Below the pieces are notes generated by a model, which was given only the letters and a program-made list of their open reading frames with translations, was not told the DNA's origin and ran no database searches. 64,000 nucleotides of DNA from Owenia fusiformis. Lineage: Eukaryota > Annelida > Polychaeta > Sabellida > Oweniidae. A program made the position numbers and the translations under genes. The stretch covers positions 3,474,001 through 3,538,000 of the forward strand of contig CAIIXF020000006.1 of assembly GCA_903813345.2 (NCBI GenBank), given 5' to 3'. Shown here in pieces: positions 44,777 to 57,700 of the stretch (position 1 is its first letter; each line of letters opens with the position of its first letter).

Positions 44777-47700
44777 ATGGCAACTGGAGGAGATGGTGGT
44801 GCAGAAGACCATCCTTTAGCAGGAAGTAAATCAATCTTTTTTATTTACTTAGAAATTCAAATAGAATGGTGTAAAGGGGAGTCTGTACTGTAATAGAAGA
44901 ATCTACTTTTCGCCATCGTGGTAAGCCACGCCCTCACCATCTCTATTCTTCTGTAGAGAGACCATTGTCTTCTGTTTACTTTGTTTCGATCTCTGTGATC
45001 CTCAAATCAAGCTTTTTCGAGCTCTCCAATCAGAAGCATGAAACGCGATGACGTACGTTGATTGACATGAGATTTAAGGTAACTTATAACTTAATCAAAA
45101 AATCCAAGATGGCCGAAACCAGGAAGCACATGGCATTTGAGTATAATCTGACCATCAAAATTAACTGTCTTTTGGTTGGATTTTCTCTCAATTTTTTAGT
45201 TCCACTTATCATTTATATAACCAGGCTCACTGTGGTAATGCAAATAGAAACAGTAAACATTTTGGAATGGGAATTTGAGTCCTCTGAAAATGTGACAGAA
45301 AAATTGACAAAAAGAGTAGCACGGCAAAGGTCCCTGAACATTTATTTTCTTATTTCTCTGAAACATCCCTTTAATATAGCCCAAAATGGAAGGAGCTTTA
45401 GAATTTTGAAATCTCTCATACAAATTAAAAAAAATAGAAAAAAACTATTAGAGAAGTGTACTTTTTTCCTTATTTTGATCCCAATTTTTTTATCGGGTAA
45501 TTTTTCAAATTTCCATTGCTCCTTCGTTTTTGATATATGTTTGAAGTATATTTTCTGAAATGTTCAGATATTTTGAATCAGCGGTTTTTCACGGGCTACT
45601 CCTAGAAAAAAATCTTCTCAAATTCTTTAAACGGCACTTTTTTCTCAAACTAAAGTTTTTTGTTGTTCTTTGATGTCTTTGTAATGATTTCAAGATTGTG
45701 AAATTTTCAATTTTTTCTGAAAATCGATTAAGTTAACAGTCACCTTAAGTGTGCGGTAGGTGCTGCACATCAGTCCAACACAACACAAAGAATGGCATCG
45801 CTAGTGAGTCTATTCCATCATAAAATTGAAAAAAGCAAGATAATACACACATGCCTTCATACAGTGGGGGACAAAAATAAAACTCAACGTTCACAAGTTG
45901 TTACAATGAGCTAATTTCCAAGTTTCGTGTCTCAAACTCTCCCAAGCGGTAGAAAAATAATTCCCGTTCACTAAAGTAGCACAATAACTGAATACAAAGC
46001 TTCATACCTGCAAATAATGGATAAATCCCTACCAATTCGAATGAATGTTTTCATGAATCGCCATGTTTGTTATCCAAGGAAGGTTGACTCCCAGAATGCA
46101 ACATCAGTTACCGTATTTACTCATGACAGGTTTCAAAATGGCGGAACAGCATTTTGAAAGCTGGCACGTGTCATGTTGCATTCTGGGAGCCAATCCTCCT
46201 TTCCGGCGCAATCGGGCGACAAAATCACCTCAACATTTGAAGAGTCGGCATAACATGTGAATATCCACTTCAACTTTTGAAGTTCTTATTTGTCATTAGG
46301 GACACAAATTCCACTATACTTGGACTTACTCAGACGGAGAAAATAGAGCACTGAATACACTGAGGTAAGAATTTATTACATGTGCGACAGCATGTAATTT
46401 TCATAGCTTTTGCAATTCTTTATGATCCCACTGTAATTAATTTTGTACCAGAAAATAATTAGGTGCAGGTGTAGCAATTTTTTACCAAAATGTCACTTTC
46501 CAACTGAACCTTAATGGCGTAGTAAAGTGCTCACCATAAATAAATGACACCTGGATTTTCTATCACCATTTCCACACAAAAACACAAAAACTCAATAATT
46601 CCTATTGGCGAGTAAAAATTTTAATTGGCGAGTGTTAATTATTCCTCACTAGACAAATTGTCTTGTAAGGTAAAAATCTTATTTCACGCATTGCATTTCT
46701 AATGATTTGTAAAAGATCTCAGTGAACTATTATTATGAGTGTTATTATTAGTGCATTATTACATAACATGTTTTCAGGAGGAAATAGAAGACAACCCCTA
46801 CATCGACATTTGAGCAGGGATGACATTGGCAATCAAGCGCGATATTTACTAAATGACTTTATCCATCATCGCATGCAGAGAGATGGTATAGAAGATATAC
46901 CTGATGATCTCATAGCACCTGGGACGCCTAGGGGTAAGAACAAATGTTACAAAGCAAAGACAACCTTTCCAAGAATTCCATTTGATGTTCTGAACACATA
47001 GTTTCATTTCAATTATCTTTAAGTACTTGTGAAAGCTGTTAATTTTACTCAAAGCAATCATAAGAAAATTTAAATCAAAAATTGTCCATGTTATTTTCCC
47101 ATGTAAAGACATTTTTGCCTGTTATCCATGTCCATGTTAAATTGTAGGTCCCCATATAGATCGGATGAAAGAGGTGGCTGACACACTCAGGGAGATTGGA
47201 GATCAACTTGATGGAGATGAACGTCTTCAACAGTATGTACACAGCTCATATATCTGGCCTGTTGATGTCCTATATTTGAAATTTAGCGTCGGGGTCATGA
47301 AGTAAATTTTATACACTTTTACACTCATACTACCATAAGTTGAACTTAGTGTGATGGATATTTTATCTAAGGGAGAAACTCCTGAAAATGTAAGTTCATC
47401 AAACTATCTAAACCTCCCTGGTCTGAAAATAAGAGGAATATATGTTGAGAAAACTATTAATCTGAAGTGTGAAGATTTCAGGCTCAGAATACAGACCACA
47501 CACGACTTCTCAAATACATGATTGTGAGTACAGTATTTGGACTGAAAGCTAAATTTCAAATTAACATAACAATCAATATTAGATTTGGATTCTCCAACTG
47601 ATTGATCAGATTGCCTCATCTGTATGTTACAGAACGATATTGCCCTATCTGTATGTTAAGACTGATATTGCCCTATATGTATGTTACAGATCGATATTGC

Positions 47701-49523
47701 CCTATATGTCTGTTACATATCGATATTGCCCTATCTGTATGTTAAGACTGATATTGCCCTATATGTGTGTTACAGATCGATATTGCCCTATATGTATGTT
47801 ACATATCGATATTGCTCTATCTGTATGTTAAGACTGATATTGCCCTATATGAATGTTACATATTGATATTGCCCTATCGGTATGTTACATATCGATATTG
47901 CCCTATCTGTATGTTACAGACTGATATTGCCCTACATGTATGTTACAGATCAATATTGGCCTATCTGTATGTTACATATCGATATTGCCCTATCTGTATG
48001 TTACAGACTGATATTGCCCTATATGTTTTTTACAGATCGATATTGCCCTATATGTATGTTACATATCGATATTGCCCTATCTGCATGTTACATATCGATA
48101 TTGCCCTATCTGTATGTAACATATCAATATTGCCCTATCTGTATGTTACAGACTGATATTGCCCTATATGTATGTAACAGATCAATTTTGCCCTATCTGT
48201 ATGTTACAGACTGATATTGCCCTATATGTATGTTACAGATTGATATTGCCCCATATGTATGTTTGTATGTTACAAACTGATATCACCCTATCTGTATGTG
48301 ACAGACTGATATCGCCCTATATGTATGCTACAGATCGATATTGCCCTATCTGTATGTTATATATCGATATTGCCCTAGATGTATGTTATAGATTGATATT
48401 GCCCCATATGTATGTTTGTATGTTACAAACTGATATTGCCCTACATGTATGTTACAGACTGATAGCTGCTGTGCCTCCGGAGTGCCCAGAAGAAACATTT
48501 ATGAAAGTTGCTAAGGAGATCTTCAAAGATGGTGTGTTTAACTGGGGTCGTGTTGTTGCACTCTTCTACTTCACTTTCAAAATGGCTGTCAAGGTGACTT
48601 CATCTATGATTTCTTCTACTGTATAATTATGCTGTGAACTACCTATGCTAAATGTCGGAAAATGTTAAAACACTGTATTGCCTTTGAGACACATTTACGC
48701 TACAAGTATACTCAGAATGGGGACCCAAATCATGGGCTTTTCATGAAAGCCCATGAGAAAAGCCCATACCCAAATGCAAAAATTATTTAGTCAATAGTCT
48801 TGCCTTTAATATTATAATCAAATTAACAATATTTCTTATATTTTCACAGCTATTTCTGCAAATATCTCTCACAATTTCTTTTGCTATTTGGAGCATGAAA
48901 CAAGGATTTGAACCTAAGCTTTTGCTTCAAAATGAGTGTCGCTTGCACCAGCGATAAGCTTTGATGAGAACTTTTGTTTTTTTATTATTTGTAAATGTCA
49001 AAATGATTAATTTTGCACTGAAATGGATCTTTGAATGTAATTGTTTTAAAAGATGCTCTGAGCATACATACATGTTCATACAAGTATAGCACTTGCTTCT
49101 GTTCAATTTCAGGCTGTAAGAAATTCCCTTAACAGGATTCCACTTATTCGCACCATCATGGAGTGGGTCGTACATTTTATACGTGACCATGTTGCAGCTT
49201 GGATAATAGAACGAGGAGGCTGGGTGAGATTTACATTAATTAAATTAGCTTTTTAAAAGACATTTATGACCATTGTTAAGTTTTCATCATCATTAATATA
49301 AATTGTGCTATTTATTAAAACATCTGGAAATTATTCATTAATGAAAATTTTACAGATAGTATTAGCTTCAGATAAATATATTTCCACTATTGTCATTTTT
49401 TTTCATTTTTCATTTCAGGAAGCAATCAGTGAATATTTTGGAACTCCAATGGGACAGTTCTTAGGAATATTTGCCAGCGCAGCTCTAGTCACAGCTTACA
49501 TTCTCTATAAACACTCACGGTGA
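44777..49523 (+). CDS. BAX: BAX-like Bcl-2 family apoptosis effector
   Basis: Six exons, 213 aa: 44777-44825, 46778-46933, 47148-47232, 48458-48593, 49113-49223, 49419-49523; all GT/AG and in phase. BH3 is VADTLREIGDQLD (about residues 78-90) with the invariant L..GD. BH1 is FKDGVFNWGRVVALFYF. BH2 includes WIIERGGW, and EAISEYFGTP matches the SYFGTP hallmark of BAX. A C-terminal hydrophobic anchor (GIFASAALVTAYILYKHSR) targets the outer mitochondrial membrane. BAX oligomerises to permeabilise that membrane during apoptosis. BAK or BOK is less likely given YFGTP and overall spacing. Exon 4's acceptor sits at the end of a tandem array, and the stop codon is the seed of another. It shares a promoter region with ADAR. 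Confidence 0.94.
46060..46215. mobile_element. Short inverted repeat in BAX intron 1
   Basis: GACTCCCAGAATGCAACAT (about 46088) pairs with ATGTTGCATTCTGGGAGCC (about 46170) around a core containing CAAAATGGCGG. About 110-150 bp, foldback-like, non-coding. The remainder of intron 1 (44826-46777) includes a long AT-rich chance reading frame at 45058-45558 with no recognisable domain. Confidence 0.5.
47630..48457 (+). repeat. 28-29-bp minisatellite built on the BAX exon 4 acceptor
   Basis: About 29 copies of GATATTGCCCTATATGTATG followed by TTACAGATC, TTACATATC or TTAAGACT variants. The final copy reads TGTATGTTACAG|ACTGATAGC, where the bar is the real exon 4 splice acceptor, so the unit equals the acceptor plus the first bases of the exon (ACTGATA). 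Units ending TTACAG keep an acceptor. Open frames through the array are a by-product of its composition. Confidence 0.95.
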
Positions 49524-50290
49524 TTGTAGGACATTCTCTATAAACACAATCATTGTGGTCATTCTACCATGGACATTCTCTATAAACACAATCATTGTGG
49601 TCATTCTACCATGTACGTTCTCTATAAACACAATCATTGTAGTCATTCTACCATGGACATTCTCTATAAACACAATCATTGTGGTCATTCTACCATGGGC
49701 ATTCTCTATAAACACAATCATTGTGGTCATTCTACCATGGACATTCTCTATAAACACAATCATTGTGGTTATTCTACCATGGACATTCTCTATAAACACA
49801 ATCATTGTGGTCATTCTACCATGGACATTCTCTATAAACACAATCATTGTGGTCATTCTACCATGTACGTTCTCTATAAACACAATCATTGTAGTCATTC
49901 TACCATGGACATTCTCTATAAACACAATCATTGTGGTCATTCTTCCATGGGCATTCTCTATAAACACAATCATTGTGGTCATTCTACCATGGACATTCTC
50001 TATAAACACAATCATTGTGGTCATTCTACCATGGACATTCTCTATAAACACAATCATTGTGGTCATTCTACCATGGACATTCTCTATAAACACATTCATT
50101 GTGGTCATTCTACCATGGACATTCTCTATAAACACAATCATTGTGGTCATTCTACCATGGGCATTCTCTATAAACACAATCATTGTGGTCATTCTACCAT
50201 GGACATTCTCTATAAACACAATCATTGTGGTCATTCTACCATGGACATTCTCTATAAACACAATCATTGTGGTCATTCTACCATGGACAT
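49524..50290. repeat. 42-bp minisatellite seeded by the BAX 3' end
   Basis: About 18 copies of a 42-bp unit (ACATTCTCTATAAACACAAT + CATTGTGGTCATTCTACCAT + GG). The unit begins with the last coding bases of BAX (ACATTCTCTATAAACAC, codons for ILYKH). Because 42 is a multiple of three, three frames stay open over 800 bp, including the BAX frame itself (iterated MDILYKHNHCGHST). These are not independent genes. The array continues in diverged form at 54706-54830, beyond the inserted element. Confidence 0.95.
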
Positions 50291-53200
50291 TAGGGTGGTC
50301 CAAAATATGGCGAAAAACCAACTTTCTTTCGGATCATCTTCCTCATTTGACTTACTGTTGTCCATGACCTAAAACACCTGCACACCAAATTTTAAGACCC
50401 AAATCCCATGGGAAATTTACCCACGCTTCGACTGAAAAATTCGGTTATTTCATGATTTTTTGCTATTTTCGATAAATTGCCATCTCCTTTTTCCTGGTAT
50501 AAAATGTTTCTATTTTTTCATAATAAACATTTTTGTAGGACTCTTTATTACTTTATAATACTAGGAGCCCAAACACCAAATTTTGAGACCCAAATCTCAT
50601 GTGAAATTTACCCATGCTTTGACTGAAAAATTGTGATTTTCCCAGTTTTGTCCGATTTTCAATAGATTACTGTCTCCATTTTCCTGGTATAATATGTTTC
50701 TATTTTTTCATAATAAATATTTTTGGATTACTCTTTATTACTTCATAATACTAGGAATCCATACACCAAATTTTGAGACCCAAATCCCATGGGAAATTTA
50801 CCCATGGTTTGACTGAAAAATTGTGATTTTCACATTTTTTCCGATTTTCAATAAATTGCTGTCTCCATTTTCCTGGTACGATATGTTTTTATAATAAACA
50901 TTTTTGAGGACTCTTTATTACTTCATAATACTAAAAACCCATACTGAGAACGTTACCCATGTTTTGACTGAAAACTGGTGCTTATGATAGCTTATGATGT
51001 CTGTTTTAGGGGCATAAAATGTTAATAAACATTATGGTAATTCCTTCTTAATCCAAAGAAACACCTCAATATCAAGACTTTAAGTCTTATTGAAAGGCGA
51101 CAAATTCAGTAGTTTGGGGAAAATTTAGGATCTTTTACTTGTACATTTATATACTGTGGTTAATATTAAGAAGTGATGACTCGACAGCAACTCAAATGCC
51201 TTGAAGATTTGGTTTGTTGGTTTCAGTAGGGATACATCACAGGACTTTGTTTGGATTTGTGTGAGATGTCATATTCTTTCTCACATCTTTGCAGGGTAAG
51301 GTCAAATATCAAATCTGATTTTCTTTGGAGAAATGATTTTTTGATTGATCAATGTATCAATGGCATGGTCTCTGTTGTAACCAGTAAGCCTGTACCAAAT
51401 CTTCAAGGGATTCGAGCTTCCACTGAGCTTTGTCATTTCTCTGAAAATGTTCATGCCCTGAAAGTACACAATGTAGAAGATAGGAAGAGCAATGAGAAAC
51501 ACTTAAGGTAATTCTGTATGTTCAGAAATTTTAAGTGGAGTCCAATGTTATTTCTGGAACTCATTCCATACTTGGTCAGCTCTTTCAATTTTACACTGAG
51601 TTCAAATATGTATTTAGATTATTAGTTGATGGTTAGTAATTTTCTATAATGTACTATGTGCTATGTTTATACACTGTTTGTGCATCTGAATGGAATAAGT
51701 TATGTGTTCCTGAAAAAACACGGGGCTCCAATTAGGAAGCCATTAAAACTGAAAATAAGGAATTACCTTAAAGTACTATATAACCATCTTTCACGATGTA
51801 ACGTATGTAAGTCCAAACAGGATAATTAAGACAACGTGTAATACAATTTATTACAAATTGCACATCACACAACAATGATATGGTGCTCTAAACGACAAAA
51901 ATCAAAAGTATATGATCAAAGCAAACGTGAATTTCCCATGGGGTTCAGGTCTAAACATTTGGTACATATTAAATGTATGGGTTCCTAGTATTAAGAACGT
52001 TAAATGTTTAAAAACTAAATATAAGATTAATGTTGATCTATTGAAAATAGGAGAAAATTCGCAGAAAATCACAAATTTTGGGTTGAAGCATGAATTAATT
52101 TCTCATGGGGCCAGGGTCTCAAAATTTGGTGCATATTTGGGGTATGGGTTCCTCGTATTATGAAGTAATAAAGAGTCCTCCCAAAATATTTATTATAAAA
52201 AATAGAAACATACAGACATATAATACCAGGAAAATAGAGATGTATTGTATTGTATATGAAATAATCCAATTTTTCAGTCGAAGCGTGGGTAAATTTCCCA
52301 TGGGATTTGGGTCTCAAATTTTGATGTATGGGTTCCTAAGTATTATGAAGTAATAAAGACTCATCAAAAAATATTTATTATGAAAAGACATCTACCATTT
52401 TATACCAGGAAAATGGAGATGGCAATTTATCGAAAATAGCAAAAAAATCATGAAATAACCGAATTTTTCAGTCGAAGCGTGGGTAAATTTCCCATGGGAT
52501 TTGAGTCTCAACATTTGGTATATGGGTTCCTAGTATTATGAAGTAACTAGAGATTTAAGATTGCAAGCAATCTTACGGAGGCCCTGTAGGCGTTTTTGGC
52601 AATTTGAAGGTCAGCCAAAGGTCAAATCTCAAATCTAGGGTCATATACTAACACCAGGCAACTTGTAGATGATTTAAAAAAAAAGTTTGGTCAATTTGAA
52701 GCAAGTTGAAATTTAGTCTTGAAAAGTTTGGAAATTTGACCTTTTTTCAGTTTTTGAGTCCTAATATCTCAAAACTGGTACACAATTTTAATAAATAGTC
52801 AATTGCTAATATGTGTAGAAACTATAAAGGAATATATATCCTGACTTTCATGAAAAAATATTGATTTGTAGTCACCAAAACTTAGAAACTTCGAAAACAC
52901 AGTTGGTGATTTAATTTGATGACCTTGACCTTTGATCTTGCAAATTTTACTTTAATTCACCTCAGTAGCTCTTTTGTGATCAAATATACCTAAATTTGAA
53001 TCCAGAAAATCGATTTAAAAAATCAACTTTTTTTCCCTTCCGAAGGTCAACCAAAGGTCAGGGGTCAAAAGTAAGGTCAGATTTGGATTCCTGAGATCCT
53101 GTAGATGCTTTTTTAAAAAAGTTTGGTCAATTTAGAGCAAGTTGAAATTTAGTCTTGCAAAGTTTCGAAATTTGACCTTTTTTCAGTTTTTGAGTTCTAA

Positions 53201-54697
53201 TATCTCAAAACTGGTACACAATTTTAATAAATAGTCAATTGCTAATATGTGTAGAACCTATAGAGGAATATATATTCTGACTTTCATTTAAAAATATTGA
53301 TTTGTAGTCTCCAATTTTGAGAAACTTAGAAAACACAGTTTGTGTTTTCATTTGATGACCTTGACCTTTGACCTTGCAAATTTTACTTTTTTAGACCTCA
53401 GAAGGTCTTTTGTGAATAAATATACCTAAATTTGAATCCAGAAAATCGATTTGAAAAATCAATTTTTTTTACCTTTCAGAGGTCACTGAAGGTCAACCAA
53501 AGGTCAAAGGTCAAAAGTAAGGTTAGATTTGGAATCCTGAGAACTTGTAGATGAGTTTTTTAAAAAAAAATTGGTCAATTTGAAGCAAGTTAAAATTTAG
53601 TCTTGAAAAGTTTCGAAATTTGACCTTTTTTCAGTTTTTGAGTTCCAATATCTCAAAACTGGTACACAATTTTAATAAATAGTCAATTGCTAATATGTGT
53701 AGAACCTATAGAGGAATATATATCCTGACTTTCATGAAAAAATATTGATTTGTAGTCTCCAATTTTGAGAAACTTAGAAAACACAGTTTGTGATTTAGTT
53801 TGATGACCTTGACCTTTGACCTTGCAAATTTTACTTTTTTAGACCTCAGAAGGTCCTTTGTGATCAAATATACCTAAATTTGAATCCAGAAAATCAATTT
53901 GAAAAAAACGACTTTTTTTACCTTTCGAAGGTCACCGAAGGTCAACCAAAGGTCAGAAGTCAAAAGTAAGGACATATTTGAGTTCCTGAGATCTTGTAGA
54001 TGATTTTAAAAAAAAAATCTGGTTCATTTGAAGCAAGTTGAAAAATGACCGATTTTTGCCGATTTTTGGCGTCAAATATCTCAAAAACGGTAAAAAATTA
54101 ACGCGTACATATAGTGAGCAATTTGTAGAGAATGCTTATATCTAGTTACATTTTAATTCATCGCAAGAAATAATGAAGTATGAGGACGAAATCTGAGAAA
54201 CTTAAAAAAAACTTTGATTTGACCTAGATTTTGACCTTTGACCTTGACCTAGATAAAAATTCCTTTCCCGGTAAGTTCAACCTAGTACCCTAGTAGGTTC
54301 ATATAGTAGATAGTTGAAATCTAGTTAGAAGTAGGAGAAAAAGTGCAGAGAAGAATAAAGAATAATAATAAAGAATAAAGAATAAAGAATAAATAATATC
54401 TATAAAATCTATAGGAGGCCCCCTGTCGGGGGGCCTCCTAATAAAGAGTCCTACAAAAATGTTTATTATGAAAAAATAGAAACATATTATACCAGGAAAA
54501 GGGAGATGACAATTTATCGAAAATAGCAAAAAATCATGAAATAACCGAATTTTCCGTCGAAGCGTGGGTAAATTTCCCATGTGATTTGGGTCTTAAAATT
54601 TGGTGTGCAGGTGTTTTAGGTCATGGACAACAGTAAGTGAAATGAGGAAGATGATCTGAAACAAAGTTGGTTTTTCGCCATATTTTGGACCACCCTA
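50291..54697. mobile_element. 4.4-kb TIR element inserted in the minisatellite
   Basis: The ends TAGGGTGGTCCAAAATATGG are inverted and nearly identical for about 250 bp. A perfect 8-bp duplication ATGGACAT flanks them (50283-50290, 54698-54705). TAGGG fits the hAT terminal consensus (YARNG) and 8 bp is the hAT target size. Both ends carry multiple diverged copies of a roughly 190-bp subterminal block (50395-50950; inverted at 51910-52545) with CCCATGGGAAATTTACCCA. No transposase is recognisable; 51298-51509 is an exon-like open stretch of unknown identity. The element contains AATAAA (50522) and a nested repeat element. Confidence 0.8.
52547..54438. repeat. Nested 1.9-kb segment of 440-bp tandem repeats
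   Basis: Splits the host sequence GAAGTAATAAAGAG, leaving TAA on both sides. It holds about 3.5 copies of a roughly 440-bp unit (GGTCAATTTGAAGC near 52690, 53124, 53571) and closes with a GGAGGCCCCCTGTCGGGGGGCCTCC-type hairpin (about 54414-54438). Each unit contains GACCTTGACCTTTGACC; perfect AGGTCAAAGGTCA sites occur at 53362-53374, 53501-53513, 53810-53822 and 54232-54244. Confidence 0.75.
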
Positions 54698-54705
54698 ATG
54701 GACAT

Positions 54706-57700
54706 TCTCTATAAACACAATCATTGTGGTCATTCTACCATGGAAATATTTTATAAACACTCAGTGATTGTAGTAATTGTACCATGGATATTCTCTGTAA
54801 ACGCAATCACAAGCAATTGTGGTCATTGTATTATGGCATTTTCCAATCAGTCATATATGATTGTAAGTCAGTGATCTTCCCAGATTTTCTCTTCTAAATG
54901 AGGTGCTAAATCCTAATTTAACCTGTTTTATCAAAATATCTCAGTATTTTTATCATTTTGACATGGCACAAATAGATTTTAAAGGTGAACACTATAAGCC
55001 AATTGTGTAATTCATCATGAAAGCATGTATGCTACTGTGATGACTGGGTATTTATGGGTCTGGTATATAGGCCTATAAAATAAATGGCATAGTTTGAAAA
55101 GTCCTATTTGATACTAGCCCATTAAGATCATATAAGAGCTCTCCTCCATGACCATCGTGTTGTATATCATAATGAAACTGATCCACACATTGAATTCAGT
55201 GGTTTGCTGAAGTCAACACCTAAACTTGCAAACAAATACTTGAAGATGTTAAAACCAGATTTCTGTCCCGAGTACTTTTTGTACTTTGTATTTCTTTTAA
55301 AAATGTATTTTATGTACTTGCTTATTATGTCACCACTTCTTATGGTGACACATTGTTATGTCACCACTTCTTGTGGTGACATATTGTTATAGTCTCTAAC
55401 TTTTTTTGTGGACAGTGTCGAGCAGTCAGTGTCTGTAACAAATGGCAAGTGGTGCCATTTTGCATTTTAATGCCTTGTTTATTCATTATCTATATTACTC
55501 TAGTTAGATTTTAGAACAATTATTATTACATTGTGCCATAATCTCAGGTAACATCCACATCCTGATGATGACTCTTAGTTCAAGCAGCTCAGAGTATGAA
55601 CTGGATGTGAATACTGCCCATGATAGAAGTTATTCTATGCCATACATTGACCTGATAAAATACTGCACATTGACATAAAGAGAAAAATGTGTACTGTCAT
55701 GACTGTAGACTACAAATGTGTTCATGATGCTTTTTGAACAATTTTGATATATAGGTGGAGCACACATATCTCTAAAGTTCAACATTAACTGTATTATATG
55801 GAAACTGATAGACTGATTGGGTGACAAAATTTAGTGTTTAATGTTTTATTAGATAGAATTTTTGTAAATTATGGAAATGAAATTGATCTCAATATATTGT
55901 ATTTGTGTTTATTCAATATTTCTAGCAATATGTTGAGCAATACTATTAGTAAAATAATGTTCTCTACTGACCCATTCAAGAGAGGGTGGCGATATCCTTT
56001 AACATTTGGAGAATTGTAAATCACACAAATTGATATAAAAGGATTTAAGACAAACCATAGAAATACTTTAAGTTAATAATGATAACAACTCATCAAGAAA
56101 AGTTAACTAAAAGTTGTTGTTTCATTTTAGATAAAAATCTATATAATGAAAATGAATGTAATCTCATTTCAAATGAAATCTGTCAAACAGAGTGTAGCAT
56201 TATAAGCAAGATCAATGAATCTTGGAATATTTATTTAAATAATGTGTTGTCAGTAATATGTAATTAGCCTCAGAGTGTTAAATAAACAAAGTATTAAATA
56301 CATATACAGTATAAAGTAAAAATAATTGTTTTGCATTTTTTGTCTTAAGAGTTCAGATGGAGTACAAAGAAAGGCAACTGATACATTTATCATGGCTTTG
56401 TGCTAGCTTGGAGGAAGATTAGAAAAAATACTGAAAGACATTTTCCAGAAGACAATTTACTACAGAAACTGAAAATTGTGCCTCCTATAAGTATATAATA
56501 ATAAATTCTTGAGTATTGTCTCCTTTTTGCTTAGCTGGATGCAAAGAAATTACTCTATAAGGTAAATAAACTTTAGGGGGTTCTTATATTGGGGTCACCC
56601 TGTAGATGCAAAGAAAGAACACTGAACAATCAAGGGAATTTATAAATAATTTACTCTTGATTTAATGAGTTAAATACACTTTAAGGGGGTTCTTATATAG
56701 TGACCATGATCACCCTGTAGATGGAAAGAAGATTGAACTAACAAGGGAACTTATAAATAACTTACTCTTGATTTATTAAGGAATATACACTTGACCACTA
56801 CATAGAACTGTAGAGGACTCAAACAGAGATTACAGATTGAAGGAAAACAAACAATATACGAGCCATAACATAAACAATATACACAGTAACATAAACATAC
56901 AGCATACAGCTCAATAAACACATGTTTTCCATGATTCATGTCTTGAACATGTAATCTTAGAGAAAATATTATCTTCTACACATCCTAGTCTTTTATTTTT
57001 CCCTGCTGAAGCACAATTTTGCACTTCTAGAAAGGATTGGTATCATTATGGCGAACTGAATTGAACACATGTTTCTTTTAAACCAGCGATCAAAATATTC
57101 TGAAAATTTTACACATCAATTTAATGATCATCTTTTGGATGGTAACAATTTAATTTGAAAAAATACGCTTTTCTCTATATTGTTTTAGAAAACACATCAG
57201 ACACTTGCTCTGGACAATTGTTCTACGTATCATATGTTCGAAATGAAATGGAACATCTATCTGAACCTCATTGAAACAAAAAAACATACACACATGATTA
57301 GGTTTCTCCAAATTGTAAATGTACAAAGGAAAGTTTGTTTCATTCAAAAAAGTATCTTGTTATTGAGATAAAAGGTTTACTTTAATGTTTACCTATTTCC
57401 GGGGTTTTTGTTTTGCCTTTTTGATATACTTTTCATTAAATGAACCAAACTTTCCTTTGAATAACTATAATATTGAGAGGTCTAAAATGTTGTATGTGCT
57501 ATTTTGTTTCAACAAGGTTCGGAGAGATCTTTTATTCCATTCTCAAGAATTGGTAGAAAGGATAAAAAAAACAATTGCACTAAGAAACAAAAATTGTTCA
57601 CAAAACAATGATATAAAATATATATAAATAATTTTCGCATTAAATTGTTGTCAACTAGAAAACAGCAACTCCACGGAGTAGCAAATCCCACCAAACAAAA

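Noticed and set aside
45058-45558. 166-aa ORF in BAX intron 1
   Set aside because: AT-rich composition, no recognisable motif, no splice context. Probably chance.
47640-48626. ORFs across the BAX intron 3 repeat
   Set aside because: Low-complexity translation of a minisatellite; only the last part (exon 4) is coding.
49515-50372. Three ORFs of about 270 aa over the 42-bp array
   Set aside because: The unit is a multiple of three without stops in those frames; no independent coding evidence.
51251-51511. Possible hAT transposase exon
   Set aside because: An open stretch with an acceptor-like CTTTGCAG start and a donor-like end, but no transposase motif that I can identify.
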